A stretch of 45,397 nt of DNA from Candidatus Palauibacter rhopaloidicola (GTDB lineage Bacteria > Gemmatimonadota > Gemmatimonadetes > Palauibacterales > Palauibacteraceae): contig JAPPGH010000051.1 of NCBI GenBank assembly GCA_026914155.1, positions 1-45,397 of the forward strand. The letters run 5' to 3'. The notes below the pieces were generated by a model. The model was not told the origin of the DNA. It did no database searches and worked only from the letters and a program-made list of their open reading frames with translations. A program made the translations under genes and the position numbers. This document shows positions 17,818-26,801 of this stretch, one piece after another; the stretch's first letter is position 1, and every line of letters starts with the position of its first letter.

Positions 17818-18924
17818 GTGAGGCCGGAGACGTTGAGTCGGCGCGACTGGCTGAAGCTGGGTGCCGCGGGGGTTGCGGGCGTATCGGGCGCGACGGTGCT
17901 GGACCTGGCCTCCCGGGGCGGCGCGCGCGATGCCCTGGCGGCCAGCGGCGCCATGCCGCGCGAGCCGGGAGTTGCCGGCGCGGCCGCGAGCTCGCACGCG
18001 GCGCACCAGGAGGCGATGGGGATCGTCGGCATGCCCGGGCCCGACGGAGCGTTCGATCCGGGGGCCTTCCTCACCGATTTCGACTACGGAGAGGTCACGA
18101 CCCGGGCCGACGGGAGCATCGTGCGCCGCTGGCAGGTGGTGGCGCTCGACCGGGAGATCGAGATCGCGCCCGGCGTCTTCTTCCCGGCGTGGACGTACAA
18201 CGGGCAGGTGCCGGGCCCGACCCTGCGCTGCACCCAGGGGGACATCCTCCAGGTCGAGTTCACGAACGCGGGCTCGCACCCCCACACCATCCACTTCCAC
18301 GGCACGCACCCCCCGGAGATGGACGGCTTCGAGCCCATCGTGGAGCCGGGGCAGCGCTTCACCTACGAGTTCGAGGCGAAGCCGTTCGGGCTCCACCTGT
18401 ACCACTGCCACACGATGCCGCTCAAGCGGCACATCCATAAGGGTCTGTACGGGACGTTCATCGTCGATCCGCCCGAGGGCCGGGAGCCGGCGCGGGAGAT
18501 GGTGATGGTGATGAACGCGTTCGACAGCAACCTGGACGGCGACAACGAGGTGTACGCGGTCAACACGTCGGCGTTCTACTACCACCACCACCCCGTGCGC
18601 GTGGGCGTGAACGACCTGTGCCGCATCTATCTCGTGAACACGACCGAGTTCGACCTCATCAACTCGTTCCACCTGCACGCGGGCATGTTCAAGGTGTTCC
18701 GGACCGGTACCCGGCCGGACCAGTACGAACTCACGGACACGATCATGATGTGCCAGGGCGAGCGGCACGTTCTCGAGTTCCGGCTCGAGCACCCCGGCAT
18801 GCACATGTTCCACGCGCACCAGAGCGAGTTCGCCGAACTGGGGTGGATGGGCTTCTTCGAGGCGGTCGAGCGGCTCGCCGCCGGCGAGGGCGTGCCCGTG
18901 GGCCCCGCGCCGCGCGATGTCTGA
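17818..18924 (+). CDS. Tat-exported two-domain multicopper oxidase
   Basis: This is a 368-aa protein. The start is GTG 17818, set by GGAGG five bases upstream. A twin-arginine signal (LSRRDWLKLGAAGVAG) sends it folded to the periplasm. Two cupredoxin domains carry copper motifs in the order HTIHFHGTH, YHCHTMPLKRHIH, NSFHLHAG and MHMFHAHQSEF. The type 1 site (His, Cys, His) lies in domain 1 and the trinuclear-site histidines are spread over both domains. It oxidises a metal ion or organic donor with reduction of O2. Its stop overlaps the start of the ZIP transporter by eight bases, so the two products are made together. Oxidation of Fe(II), Mn(II) or Cu(I) is possible. Confidence 0.88.
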   Translation: MRPETLSRRDWLKLGAAGVAGVSGATVLDLASRGGARDALAASGAMPREPGVAGAAASSHAAHQEAMGIVGMPGPDGAFDPGAFLTDFDYGEVTTRADGSIVRRWQVVALDREIEIAPGVFFPAWTYNGQVPGPTLRCTQGDILQVEFTNAGSHPHTIHFHGTHPPEMDGFEPIVEPGQRFTYEFEAKPFGLHLYHCHTMPLKRHIHKGLYGTFIVDPPEGREPAREMVMVMNAFDSNLDGDNEVYAVNTSAFYYHHHPVRVGVNDLCRIYLVNTTEFDLINSFHLHAGMFKVFRTGTRPDQYELTDTIMMCQGERHVLEFRLEHPGMHMFHAHQSEFAELGWMGFFEAVERLAAGEGVPVGPAPRDV

Positions 18925-20143
18925 CGAGCGGCCCGACGCCGCGCCGCGCCGGAGCGGCCCACCTCGCTGGGTCCTGGGCCTCTTCCCGCTCGCGCTGTTG
19001 GCGGGGCTCGTCGCGTTCTTCTTCGGCGCCGATCCCACGGCCCCCTTCCGGGACGCGTTCCCGCCCGTGGAGGACCTCACGATCGAGCGCGTGAGCTTCC
19101 CGGAGACCGGCGTCATGCGCGTGCACGTCGTGAACGGCGGTCCCGAGGCGGCCACCATCGCGCAGGTGATCGTCGACGATGCGTTCTGGCAGTTCGAGAT
19201 CGATGACGATCCGACCCTGCCGCGTCTCGCCCGGGCCACGCTCGAACTGGACTATCCCTGGGTGGAGGGAGAACTCCACGTCATCCGGCTGGTGACCTCC
19301 ACCGGGCTCACCTTCGACCGCGAGGTGGCGGTGGCGACGCTCTCGCCGCGCCCCAACGCCCTTTACCTGACGACCTTCGGCCTCCTCGGCCTCTACGCGG
19401 GCGTGATCCCCGTCCTCGTGGGGCTGCTGTGGTATCCCTTCCTGCGCCGGATCGACCGCAAGTGGATCCACTTCTACCTCAGCCTCACGGTAGGTCTGCT
19501 GGCGTTCCTCGTCGTCGATGCGTTCGAGGACACGCTCGAGGCGTCGGCGCTCGTGCCGGAGGGCTTCCAGGCGGCAGGACTCATCGCAGTCGGCGTCATC
19601 GGCGCCATCGTCGGCCTCAGGGCTCTCGGCAACCTCGGACGCGGCCGGAAAGGCGGAGACTCCGCGGGCGCAGGCGGCGGTGGGGCGAGCCCCGGGCTCA
19701 CGGTGGCCTACCTGATCGCCATCAGCATCGGGCTGCACAACCTCGGCGAGGGGCTCGCCATCGGGGCGGCCTTCTCCCTCGGCGAGATCGCGCTCGGGAG
19801 CTTCCTCGTGATCGGATTCGCGCTCCACAACACAACGGAGGGGCTGGCGATCGTCGCCCCCGTGGCGGACCGGCGGCCCGCGCTGCGGCATTTCGCGTTC
19901 ATGGGCGGAATCGCCGGACTCCCGACCGTCCTGGGGGCGTGGGTCGGCGGATTCTCCTACTCGCCGACGCTGGCGACCTTCTTCCTGGCGCTCGGGGCCG
20001 GAGCCATCCTGCAGGTCATCGTCGAGGTCACGAGGCTGATCCGGAAGAGCTGGCCGCAGGGCCTGTTCACCCCGCTCAACGCCACGGGCCTCCTCCTCGG
20101 CCTGCTGGTCATGTACGGCACCGCACTCATGGTGACCGCGTAG
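18917..20143 (+). CDS. ZIP family metal transporter with N-terminal extracytoplasmic domain
   Basis: This is a 408-aa membrane protein. Residues 20-40 form a first membrane segment. A beta-rich region of about 100 residues follows (GVMRVHVVNGGPEAATIAQV and onward) that is not part of ordinary ZIP proteins and should lie in the periplasm. The ZIP core follows, with about eight segments, a Gly-rich loop (GRKGGDSAGAGGGGAS) and the two metal-binding helices SIGLHNLGEGLAIG and GFALHNTTEGLAI. ZIP proteins carry Zn, Fe, Mn or similar divalent ions. Overlap with the multicopper oxidase gene and the operator upstream suggest a metal-regulated uptake or efflux pair. Direction of transport cannot be read. 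Confidence 0.88.
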   Translation: MSDERPDAAPRRSGPPRWVLGLFPLALLAGLVAFFFGADPTAPFRDAFPPVEDLTIERVSFPETGVMRVHVVNGGPEAATIAQVIVDDAFWQFEIDDDPTLPRLARATLELDYPWVEGELHVIRLVTSTGLTFDREVAVATLSPRPNALYLTTFGLLGLYAGVIPVLVGLLWYPFLRRIDRKWIHFYLSLTVGLLAFLVVDAFEDTLEASALVPEGFQAAGLIAVGVIGAIVGLRALGNLGRGRKGGDSAGAGGGGASPGLTVAYLIAISIGLHNLGEGLAIGAAFSLGEIALGSFLVIGFALHNTTEGLAIVAPVADRRPALRHFAFMGGIAGLPTVLGAWVGGFSYSPTLATFFLALGAGAILQVIVEVTRLIRKSWPQGLFTPLNATGLLLGLLVMYGTALMVTA

Positions 20144-20175
20144 CCGGACTGCTGGTCTGGCGGCGTAAGCCGTTG

Positions 20176-20188
20176 TGGTGTCACACCA
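20176..20188. repeat. Short inverted repeat in the DoxX leader
   Basis: TGGTGT-C-ACACCA forms a 13-base near-palindrome just upstream of the DoxX ribosome site. It could be an operator half-site pair or a small hairpin. It is short enough to be chance. Confidence 0.3.
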
Positions 20189-20199
20189 AAGGAGGCACG

Positions 20200-20631
20200 A
20201 TGCTCGGCGGAAGAAACCCCGGCCTCGGTCTGGCCATCCTCCGCGTGGTGATCGGACTGATCTTCGTGATGCACGGCGGTCCCAAGCTGGCCGGAGGCAT
20301 CGAGGGCACCGCGGCCTTCCTCGGGTCGCTCGGAATCCCGCTCTCCGGGATCGCGGCGTGGGGGATCGCGCTCGCCGAGACTCTCGGCGGCGCGTGCCTG
20401 ATCGCGGGCCTGTTCGTGACGCCCTTCGCCCTGCTCCTCACCGCGCACATGCTCGCGGGGATCTTCCTCGTCCACCGGGCCAACGGCTTCTACGTCGTGG
20501 GCCCGGGCCAGGGCGGCTACGAGTTCAACCTGCTCCTGATCGCCGCCCTGCTGACCCTCGTGCTGGCCGGATCGGGGATCGCGACGCTCAAGAGCCTTTT
20601 CGAGAACGATGTGGAGGTGGTCATCGACTGA
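20200..20631 (+). CDS. DoxX family membrane protein
   Basis: This is a 143-aa protein with four membrane segments (GLAILRVVIGLIFVMHG, IAAWGIALAETLGGACLIAGL, FALLLTAHMLAGIFLV and NLLLIAALLTLVLAG). The motif VIGLIFVMHGGPKL and the YEFNLLLIAALL end are typical of DoxX proteins. GGAGG lies five bases upstream of the ATG. DoxX-like proteins are quinone- or redox-linked inner-membrane proteins of loosely defined role, linked in some bacteria to oxidative-stress resistance and disulfide chemistry. It sits between the MCO-ZIP pair and the efflux operon, 57 bases from the ZIP stop, so it may belong to the same transcript. The repeated palindrome begins one base after its stop. Confidence 0.9.
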   Translation: MLGGRNPGLGLAILRVVIGLIFVMHGGPKLAGGIEGTAAFLGSLGIPLSGIAAWGIALAETLGGACLIAGLFVTPFALLLTAHMLAGIFLVHRANGFYVVGPGQGGYEFNLLLIAALLTLVLAGSGIATLKSLFENDVEVVID

Positions 20632-20632
20632 A

Positions 20633-20650
20633 ACGTTCCCGCGGGAACGT
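20633..20650. promoter_or_regulatory. Perfect 18-bp palindrome, copy 2 of a repeated site
   Basis: This is ACGTTCCCGCGGGAACGT, identical to the core at 3443-3462. It begins one base after the DoxX stop and lies 45 bases upstream of the small secreted His/Cys protein that opens the efflux cluster. With no loop and no T-run, an operator is more likely than an intrinsic terminator, although a hairpin barrier at the end of the DoxX transcript cannot be excluded. Confidence 0.5.
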
Positions 20651-20694
20651 CTCGCCGCATCGACACGGCGCACGAGGCCGCCTAAACTGGCAGC

Positions 20695-21024
20695 ATGCGC
20701 CGGCTCACCGTTCCCCTGCTTCTTGCCACGCTCGTGCTTCCGTACGCGCGCGCCCCGCTGTGCGAGGCGGGGTCGCACGAGCACGGGGAGCACCACGCGA
20801 TGGAGGGGTTGCCGACTCTCGTCGAGCCTCCGGCGGAGGGCCCGGACGCGGGAACGGACTGTCACTCGCTGATGGGTTGCGCCGTCTTGCTGCACGCCTC
20901 GCTACCGATGAGCACGGCCGGCTTCCGCTCCTTCGCACACGACTCGGACGCCGCGCTCGCCGGCGCCGCATGCCAACTGCGGTCCAGAGCCTCTCCCGAC
21001 ACGCCTCCGCCCAAGACCGTCTGA
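20695..21024 (+). CDS. Small secreted His/Cys-containing protein
   Basis: This is a 109-aa protein with an N-terminal signal peptide (MRRLTVPLLLATLVLPYARA). The mature part has a histidine cluster (SHEHGEHHAMEG) and a cysteine pair with an adjacent His (DCHSLMGCA), plus two more cysteines. It resembles no family I can name. The position directly before an RND copper/silver efflux system and the His/Met/Cys content suggest a periplasmic metal-binding or sensing protein. The gap to the next gene is 87 bases with no terminator seen. Function is inferred from context only. Confidence 0.68.
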   Translation: MRRLTVPLLLATLVLPYARAPLCEAGSHEHGEHHAMEGLPTLVEPPAEGPDAGTDCHSLMGCAVLLHASLPMSTAGFRSFAHDSDAALAGAACQLRSRASPDTPPPKTV

Positions 21025-21111
21025 ACGGACTCACCCACACGGGCGCCCCGGTCGCCGTTCGACGACGGCGGTCCGCGGGCGAGTTGTCACCGTTCAGAGG
21101 AGAGGCATCCA

Positions 21112-22422
21112 ATGCCAGCCGTAACCCGTGTCCGCAGGTCCCGCTTGAAGGGCGGGATCCGACGGGGCATCCGGTGTTTCGCGTGGGTCGTGGCGGTCGG
21201 GGGGGCCATGGCGTCCCCGTCGCGGGCTCAGGAGCGCGATACGCTCCACCTGTCCGATGCGGTCGCCGTGGCGCGCGGCGCCAACCCGATGCTTCGGGTC
21301 GCCCGCCTGCGGGCCGACGCCGCCCGGGCCCGCGTGCCGCAGATGGGCGCGCCGCCGGATCCCGTCGTCTCGTTACGCCTCGGAAACCGTCCCCTCGACG
21401 GGTTCGGAGCCGGCGAGCGAATGACGATGAACACGCTCCAGTTGCAGCAGACGCTGCCCTGGCCGGGGAAGCTCGGATTCGCGGAGGCGCGCGCGGCACA
21501 CCTCGCGGGCGCCGAGGAACTGGCGGTCCTCGATGCGGAGGCCGCGCTGGTCCGGCGCGTGAAGGGGGTGTACTTCGAACTCGCCTTCGAGGACCGCGCA
21601 CTGGACATCATGCGCGACACGCGCGACCTCCTGCGCGAGTTCCTCGATGTCTCCAACACCCTCTACGCGGTGGGGACGGGCCTTCAGAACGACGTCCTGC
21701 AGGCGCAAGTGGCCGTCGCCACGATGACCGAAGACATCGCGGCGGCGGAACAGACCAGGCTCGCCAAGGCGGCCCGGCTGAATGCGCTCCTGGGACGCGG
21801 GCCCGAACGAAACGTGGGGCCGCTCGAACTGCCCGGTGCCGGCGAGCCCCTTCCCGGCGTGGCGAACCTCATGGCGCTGGCTGCCGAGAGAAGGCCCGCG
21901 CTGCGCGCCGCCCGCGAGCGGATCCGGGCGGCGGAGTCGGCCTACGAGGGCGCCCGCCGCGCCCTCTACCCGGATCTAAGATTAGGGGCGGATTATGCGC
22001 ACCGGCCGCGGTTCGCGGACATGCTGAGCTTCAGCGTGGGCGTCAGCATCCCGTTGTGGGCGGGTTCCCGCCAGTTCGCCATGCGCGACGAGGCGTTCGC
22101 CCGGCAGGCCGCCGAGGAGGCCGCCGAACTCGAACTCCTGAACGAGACCTACGCCCGGATCGCGGAGGCGCGGGCCGAGTCCGACCGCGCCCTGCGGCTC
22201 CACGACCTCTATGCCACGTCGATCCTCCCGCAGGCGCGCGCCGCGGTGGAATCGTCTCTCTCCGCCTACCGCGTCGGGCAGGTGGACTTCATGACGCTCG
22301 TGCAGAGCGAGCTCACGGTGAACCGCTACGAGATCGAACGCGTGCGGCTGACCGCCGCGTATCACACGGCCGTTGCGGAGATCGAAGCCCTGCTGGGGGG
22401 CGAAACGGAGGTAATCCGATGA
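21112..22422 (+). CDS. cusC: TolC family outer membrane efflux protein (CusC-like)
   Basis: This is a 436-aa exported protein with a signal peptide (VVAVGGAMASPSRAQ, cleavage near SRAQ). It has two copies of the helical outer-membrane factor repeat, including LSDAVAVARGANPML and the LQLQQTLPWPGKL motif of the heavy-metal subgroup. GAGGAG precedes the ATG. Its stop overlaps the adaptor's ATG by ATGA, and the adaptor and pump follow. It would form the outer-membrane channel of the tripartite pump. The symbol is by analogy to the Cus system. Confidence 0.9.
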   Translation: MPAVTRVRRSRLKGGIRRGIRCFAWVVAVGGAMASPSRAQERDTLHLSDAVAVARGANPMLRVARLRADAARARVPQMGAPPDPVVSLRLGNRPLDGFGAGERMTMNTLQLQQTLPWPGKLGFAEARAAHLAGAEELAVLDAEAALVRRVKGVYFELAFEDRALDIMRDTRDLLREFLDVSNTLYAVGTGLQNDVLQAQVAVATMTEDIAAAEQTRLAKAARLNALLGRGPERNVGPLELPGAGEPLPGVANLMALAAERRPALRAARERIRAAESAYEGARRALYPDLRLGADYAHRPRFADMLSFSVGVSIPLWAGSRQFAMRDEAFARQAAEEAAELELLNETYARIAEARAESDRALRLHDLYATSILPQARAAVESSLSAYRVGQVDFMTLVQSELTVNRYEIERVRLTAAYHTAVAEIEALLGGETEVIR

Positions 22423-23645
22423 GACGATGCAACCTCTTCCCGTTCGCGCGCGCCCGGCTCCGACTCGTTCCGGTCGCGGCCGCGCTCTGGGCCTGCGGCG
22501 GCGGCTCCGAGATGGCGCAGATGCCCGGCATGGAAGGCGATCACGCGGCGCACATGCCCGCCATGGTCGCGCCCGCAGAAACCGACACTGCGCAGGCGCT
22601 CGGGCGCGGTCTCGTGCAGCTCACGTCGGAACAGGAGCAGGCGCTCGGCGTCACCTACGCCACCGTGGAGAGGATCTCGGCGGTACGCGAGATCCGAACT
22701 GTGGGCCGCATCGATGCCCCCGAGGGCAACATCGCCGACATCACGCCAAAGACCGACGGCTTCGTCGAGGAACTCCTGGTCGCGACCACGGGAGAAGCCG
22801 TTCGCCGCGGCCAGCCGCTGCTCACGATCTACAGCCCCGCGCTCGTGGCTGCCCAGGAAGAACTGTTGACGGCTCGCCGGCTCGCCGCGCAGGTCGACCC
22901 GGCCGCCACCGAGGCGTGGTCGAGCGCGCAGTCCATGCTCGAGGCGAGTCGCCGCCGCCTCGCCTGGTGGGACATCACCGACGAGCAGATCGAGCGGCTC
23001 GAGCGGACCGGGGAAGTGACGAAGACGCTGCGCCTCGTCGCTCCGGTGAGCGGGATCGTGCTCGAGAAGGATGTCGTCGAGGGACAGCGAGTCACGCCCG
23101 GCACGAGACTGTACCGGATCGCCGACCTCTCGACCGTGTGGGTGGAAGGGGAGGTGTTCGAGCGGGACCTGCAGTTCGTCGAGGTGGGCTCGCAGGCCCA
23201 TATCGAGGTCACCGCCTATCCGGGCGAACACATGATGGGGGCGGTGAGCTTCGTCTATCCCACCGTCGAGATCGCCAGCCGCACGAACCGCGTCCGGGTC
23301 TCGGTCGCGAACCCCGGCCTTCGCTTCAAGCCCGGGATGTTCGCCACCGTCTTCTTCGAGGTCGCCGCGATCCGGGACGACATCGCGGTGCCGCTCGAGG
23401 CCGTCGTCGTCACGGGGGAGCGCAACCTCGTCTTCGTGCGCGGTGAGGCGGGGGTGCTGATGCCGCACGAGGTCGTGCTGGGAGCACGGGCCGGAGACCG
23501 GGTGCAGATCCTGAGCGGCCTCGCGGAAGGGGAGACGATCGTGGCCTCCGCGAACTTCCTCATCGACGCCGAGTCCCGCCTCGGTGCGACGGGCGGGAGC
23601 ATGCCCGGCATGCAGCACGGGGGCCACGGCGAGGAGGGCCGATGA
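22419..23645 (+). CDS. cusB: RND efflux periplasmic adaptor (CusB-like) lipoprotein
   Basis: This is a 408-aa membrane-fusion protein linking the inner-membrane pump to the outer channel. The N-terminal signal ends at ALWAC, a likely lipobox. The mature N-terminus is Met/His-rich (MAQMPGMEGDHAAHMPAM), as is the C-terminus (GGSMPGMQHGGHGEEG), both plausible Cu(I)/Ag(I) relay sites. The core shows barrel-sandwich and helical segments typical of CusB (IDAPEGNIADITPKTDGFVE, VWVEGEVFERDLQFV). Start is fixed by ATGA overlap with the TolC-type gene. A long upstream open frame is not coding. Confidence 0.93.
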   Translation: MRRCNLFPFARARLRLVPVAAALWACGGGSEMAQMPGMEGDHAAHMPAMVAPAETDTAQALGRGLVQLTSEQEQALGVTYATVERISAVREIRTVGRIDAPEGNIADITPKTDGFVEELLVATTGEAVRRGQPLLTIYSPALVAAQEELLTARRLAAQVDPAATEAWSSAQSMLEASRRRLAWWDITDEQIERLERTGEVTKTLRLVAPVSGIVLEKDVVEGQRVTPGTRLYRIADLSTVWVEGEVFERDLQFVEVGSQAHIEVTAYPGEHMMGAVSFVYPTVEIASRTNRVRVSVANPGLRFKPGMFATVFFEVAAIRDDIAVPLEAVVVTGERNLVFVRGEAGVLMPHEVVLGARAGDRVQILSGLAEGETIVASANFLIDAESRLGATGGSMPGMQHGGHGEEGR

Positions 23646-26600
23646 TCAGCCGCGTCATCGCCTGGTCGATCCGGAACCGATCCCTGGTCCTTCTCGGCTC
23701 GGCCGCCATCGTCGGCGCCGGCCTGTGGGCCGTGCGCACGACGCCGCTCGATGCCATCCCCGACCTGTCGGACGTGCAGGTCATCGTCCAGACCGACTTC
23801 GCGGAACAGGCGCCTCAGATCGTCGAGGACCAGGTCACGTACCCGATCGCGTCGGAGATGCTGAAGGTGCCGGGCGCGCGCGTCGTGCGCGCCTTCTCCT
23901 TCTTCGGGCTCAGTCTCGTGTACGTGATCTTCGAAGACGGGACGGACATCTACTGGGCCCGCTCGCGCGTCCTGGAATACCTGAGCGGAATCCGGCGGCA
24001 GTTGCCGGAGAACGTCGAACCCGTGCTCGGCCCGGACGCGACGGGCGTGGGCTGGGTCTACGAGTACACCCTCGAGTCGGACAGCCTCGACCTCGCGGAA
24101 CTGCGCACGCTCCAGGACTGGTATCTCCGCTACCAACTGACGGCCGTGCCGGGCGTGGCCGAGGTCGCGAGCCTGGGCGGGTTCGTGAAGCAGTATCAGG
24201 TGGAGGTGAACCCGGAGCGGCTGCGCGCGTTCGACATCCCCGTGACGCGGGTGTCCCGGGCGATCGGGGATCACAATATCGACATCGGGGCGCGCGTCCT
24301 GGAGATGGGGGGGCGCGAATACATGATCCGCGGCCTCGGCTACCTGCGGGGCACGCTGGACATCGAGAACGTGGCTGTCGGGTCGACGCCGAACGGCACG
24401 CCGATCCGGGTGGCCGATGTGGCGACGGTGCAGGAGGGCCCGGCCCCCCGGCGCGGCGTCGCGGATCTGGACGGCCGCGGCGAGGTCGTGGCCGGGATCG
24501 TCGTCATGCGCTTCGGCTCGGACGCGCTCGAGACGATCGAGCGGGTGAAGGAGCGGCTGGAAGAGATCAACGCGGGACTCCCGGCCGGCACGCGGTTGCG
24601 GCCGGCCTACGACCGCAGCGACCTCATTCACCGGGCCATCGACACGCTCCGCGAGAAGCTCGTGGAGGAATCGCTCATCGTCGCCGCCGTGGCGCTCATC
24701 TTCCTGCTCCATTTCCGTTCGGCGCTCGTTGCGGTCGTGACGCTGCCCCTCGGCATCCTGATCTCGTTCATCGTCATGCGCTGGATCGGCGTGAACGCCA
24801 ACATCATGAGCCTCGGCGGGATCGCGATCGCGATCGGAGCCATGGTGGACGCGGCCATCGTCATGGTCGAGAACATGCACAAACATCTTGAGCGTGCCGC
24901 CCCCGGCGCCTCGCGCTGGGACGTGGTCCTCGAGAGCGCGAAGCAGGTGGGTCCGCCCCTCTTCTTCTCCCTCCTCATCATCACGTTCAGCTTCCTCCCG
25001 GTGTTCGCGCTCGAACAGCAGGAGGGCCGGCTGTTCAAGCCTCTCGCGTTCACCAAGACGTTCGCCATGGCGGGGTCCGCGTTCCTCGCGATCACCCTGG
25101 TTCCCGTGCTCATGGGGTATCTCGTGCGCGGACGGATCCGTCCGGAGCGGGCGAACCCGGTGAATCGCGCCCTGCGCTGGCTCTACCGGCCCTTCCTCGG
25201 CTTCGCGCTCCGCCGCCCGTGGCTCGTGGTCGCCGCCGCCGCCGGGGTGTTAGGCGCCACGGTTCTGCCGTGGCAGCGGCTCGGCAGCGAGTTCATGCCG
25301 CCGCTCCAGGAGGGGTCGATCCTCTTCATGCCGACGACCGTCCCCGGGGCGTCGATCGCCCAGGCTCGGGAGATCATGCGATACCAGGACAGCGTCCTCG
25401 CGTCCTTCCCCGAAGTGGAGACGGTGCTGGGGAAGGCCGGGCGCGCGGAGACCGCCACGGATCCCGCCCCGCTCGACATGTTCGAGACGACGATCACCCT
25501 GCGGCCGCGGGAGGAATGGCGGCCCGGGGTCACCTACGCCGGGCTGCTGTCACAGATGGACGAGGCGGTGGCTCTCCCCGGCGTGACGAACGCGTGGACG
25601 ATGCCGATCAAGGGACGCATCGACATGCTCGCCACCGGCGTCCGCACTCCGGTGGGGATCAAGATCTTCGGCCCGAATCTCGACACGCTGCAGGCGCTCG
25701 GGGAGGAGGCGGAGCGTATCGTGCGCGAGATCCCCGGGACGCGCAGCGCGTTCGCGGAGCGCGGGGTCTCCGGCTACTACGTCGACATCGACGTCGACCG
25801 ACCGGAGGCGGCGCGCTACGGCCTCAACGTCGGGGATGTGCACAACGCGATCATGGCGACCGTCGGCGGGATGAACGCGACGGTCACGGTGGAGGGGCGG
25901 GAGCGCTACGCCGTGAACGTCCGCTATCCGCGCGAGTTGCGCGACGATCTGCAGAACCTGCGCGAGGTGCTGGTGCCCGTTCCCGATGGCACGCAGATCC
26001 CGCTCGGCCAGGTGGCGCGCGTGGCGGCCGTCCAGGGGCCCATGGCCGTGAAGACCGAGGACGCCTTTCCCGTCACCACGATCTTCGTCGACATCGAGGG
26101 CGTCGATGTCGGGAGCTACGTGGAGGTGGCCCGGCGCGTCGTCGCCGCCCAACTCGAACTCCCGAGCGGGTATTCCCTCGTGTGGAGCGGGCAGTACGAG
26201 TTCATGCAGCGGGTTCAGGAGCGTCTGCGCGTCGTGATACCCGTCACGCTGGGGATCATCTTCCTGCTCCTCTATCTCAACTTCCGCGGCGTGGCCGAGT
26301 CGCTGATCGTCATGCTGGCCCTCCCATTCTCGCTCGTGGGCGGGATCTGGTTCCTGTGGCTCCTGGGCTACAACACGAGCGTGGCGGTCTGGGTCGGGTT
26401 CATCGCGCTGGCCGGCGTGGCGGCGGAGACCGGCGTGGTGATGCTGATATACCTGGACGAGGCGTTCGCGCGTCGCCGCCGCGAGGGCCGGATCCGGACC
26501 GCCGCGGACGTGGCGGAGGCCGTTCGCGAGGGGGCGCTGGAGCGGCTGCGCCCGGTCGTGATGACGGTGATGGCGATCACTGCGGGGCTGATGCCGATCC

Positions 26601-26779
26601 TGTGGAGTTCCGGCACCGGCGCGGACGTGATGAAGCGGATCGCGTCGCCCATGGTCGGCGGAATGATGTCCGCGACGGTACTCACCTTGCTCGTCATCCC
26701 CGCCATCTACCTGCTCTGGCGCCGCTCGCAGCTCCGGCGCACGGCGGACGCACCGGTGCTACCCGGTTCTCAGGCGTGA
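23642..26779 (+). CDS. cusA: RND efflux pump of the CusA/CzcA family, likely copper/silver
   Basis: This is a 1045-aa proton-driven inner-membrane pump of twelve membrane segments, the usual length for the family. The start overlaps the adaptor stop (ATGA). Diagnostic sequence is GGIAIAIGAMVDAAIVMVEN in the proton-relay segment, the form found in monovalent-metal (Cu/Ag) pumps and not in the Zn/Co/Cd group. The periplasmic porter region contains GKAGRAETATDPAPLDMFET and GRIDMLATGV, with methionines at positions comparable to those of the CusA methionine cluster. It exports Cu(I) or Ag(I) from the periplasm or cytoplasm. Ion choice is inferred by these motifs, not shown. Confidence 0.92.
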   Translation: MISRVIAWSIRNRSLVLLGSAAIVGAGLWAVRTTPLDAIPDLSDVQVIVQTDFAEQAPQIVEDQVTYPIASEMLKVPGARVVRAFSFFGLSLVYVIFEDGTDIYWARSRVLEYLSGIRRQLPENVEPVLGPDATGVGWVYEYTLESDSLDLAELRTLQDWYLRYQLTAVPGVAEVASLGGFVKQYQVEVNPERLRAFDIPVTRVSRAIGDHNIDIGARVLEMGGREYMIRGLGYLRGTLDIENVAVGSTPNGTPIRVADVATVQEGPAPRRGVADLDGRGEVVAGIVVMRFGSDALETIERVKERLEEINAGLPAGTRLRPAYDRSDLIHRAIDTLREKLVEESLIVAAVALIFLLHFRSALVAVVTLPLGILISFIVMRWIGVNANIMSLGGIAIAIGAMVDAAIVMVENMHKHLERAAPGASRWDVVLESAKQVGPPLFFSLLIITFSFLPVFALEQQEGRLFKPLAFTKTFAMAGSAFLAITLVPVLMGYLVRGRIRPERANPVNRALRWLYRPFLGFALRRPWLVVAAAAGVLGATVLPWQRLGSEFMPPLQEGSILFMPTTVPGASIAQAREIMRYQDSVLASFPEVETVLGKAGRAETATDPAPLDMFETTITLRPREEWRPGVTYAGLLSQMDEAVALPGVTNAWTMPIKGRIDMLATGVRTPVGIKIFGPNLDTLQALGEEAERIVREIPGTRSAFAERGVSGYYVDIDVDRPEAARYGLNVGDVHNAIMATVGGMNATVTVEGRERYAVNVRYPRELRDDLQNLREVLVPVPDGTQIPLGQVARVAAVQGPMAVKTEDAFPVTTIFVDIEGVDVGSYVEVARRVVAAQLELPSGYSLVWSGQYEFMQRVQERLRVVIPVTLGIIFLLLYLNFRGVAESLIVMLALPFSLVGGIWFLWLLGYNTSVAVWVGFIALAGVAAETGVVMLIYLDEAFARRRREGRIRTAADVAEAVREGALERLRPVVMTVMAITAGLMPILWSSGTGADVMKRIASPMVGGMMSATVLTLLVIPAIYLLWRRSQLRRTADAPVLPGSQA

Positions 26780-26801
26780 CGGCCCGCCGGACGGCGAGCC
26801 G

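Noticed and set aside
20633..20650. Palindrome as an intrinsic terminator for DoxX
   Set aside because: There is no loop and no T-run, and an identical copy upstream of another gene does not follow a stop codon.
20175..22418. Open frame upstream of cusB that runs through DoxX and cusC
   Set aside because: It is one continuous unstopped phase across three real genes. The translated sequence is low-complexity until the CusB start.
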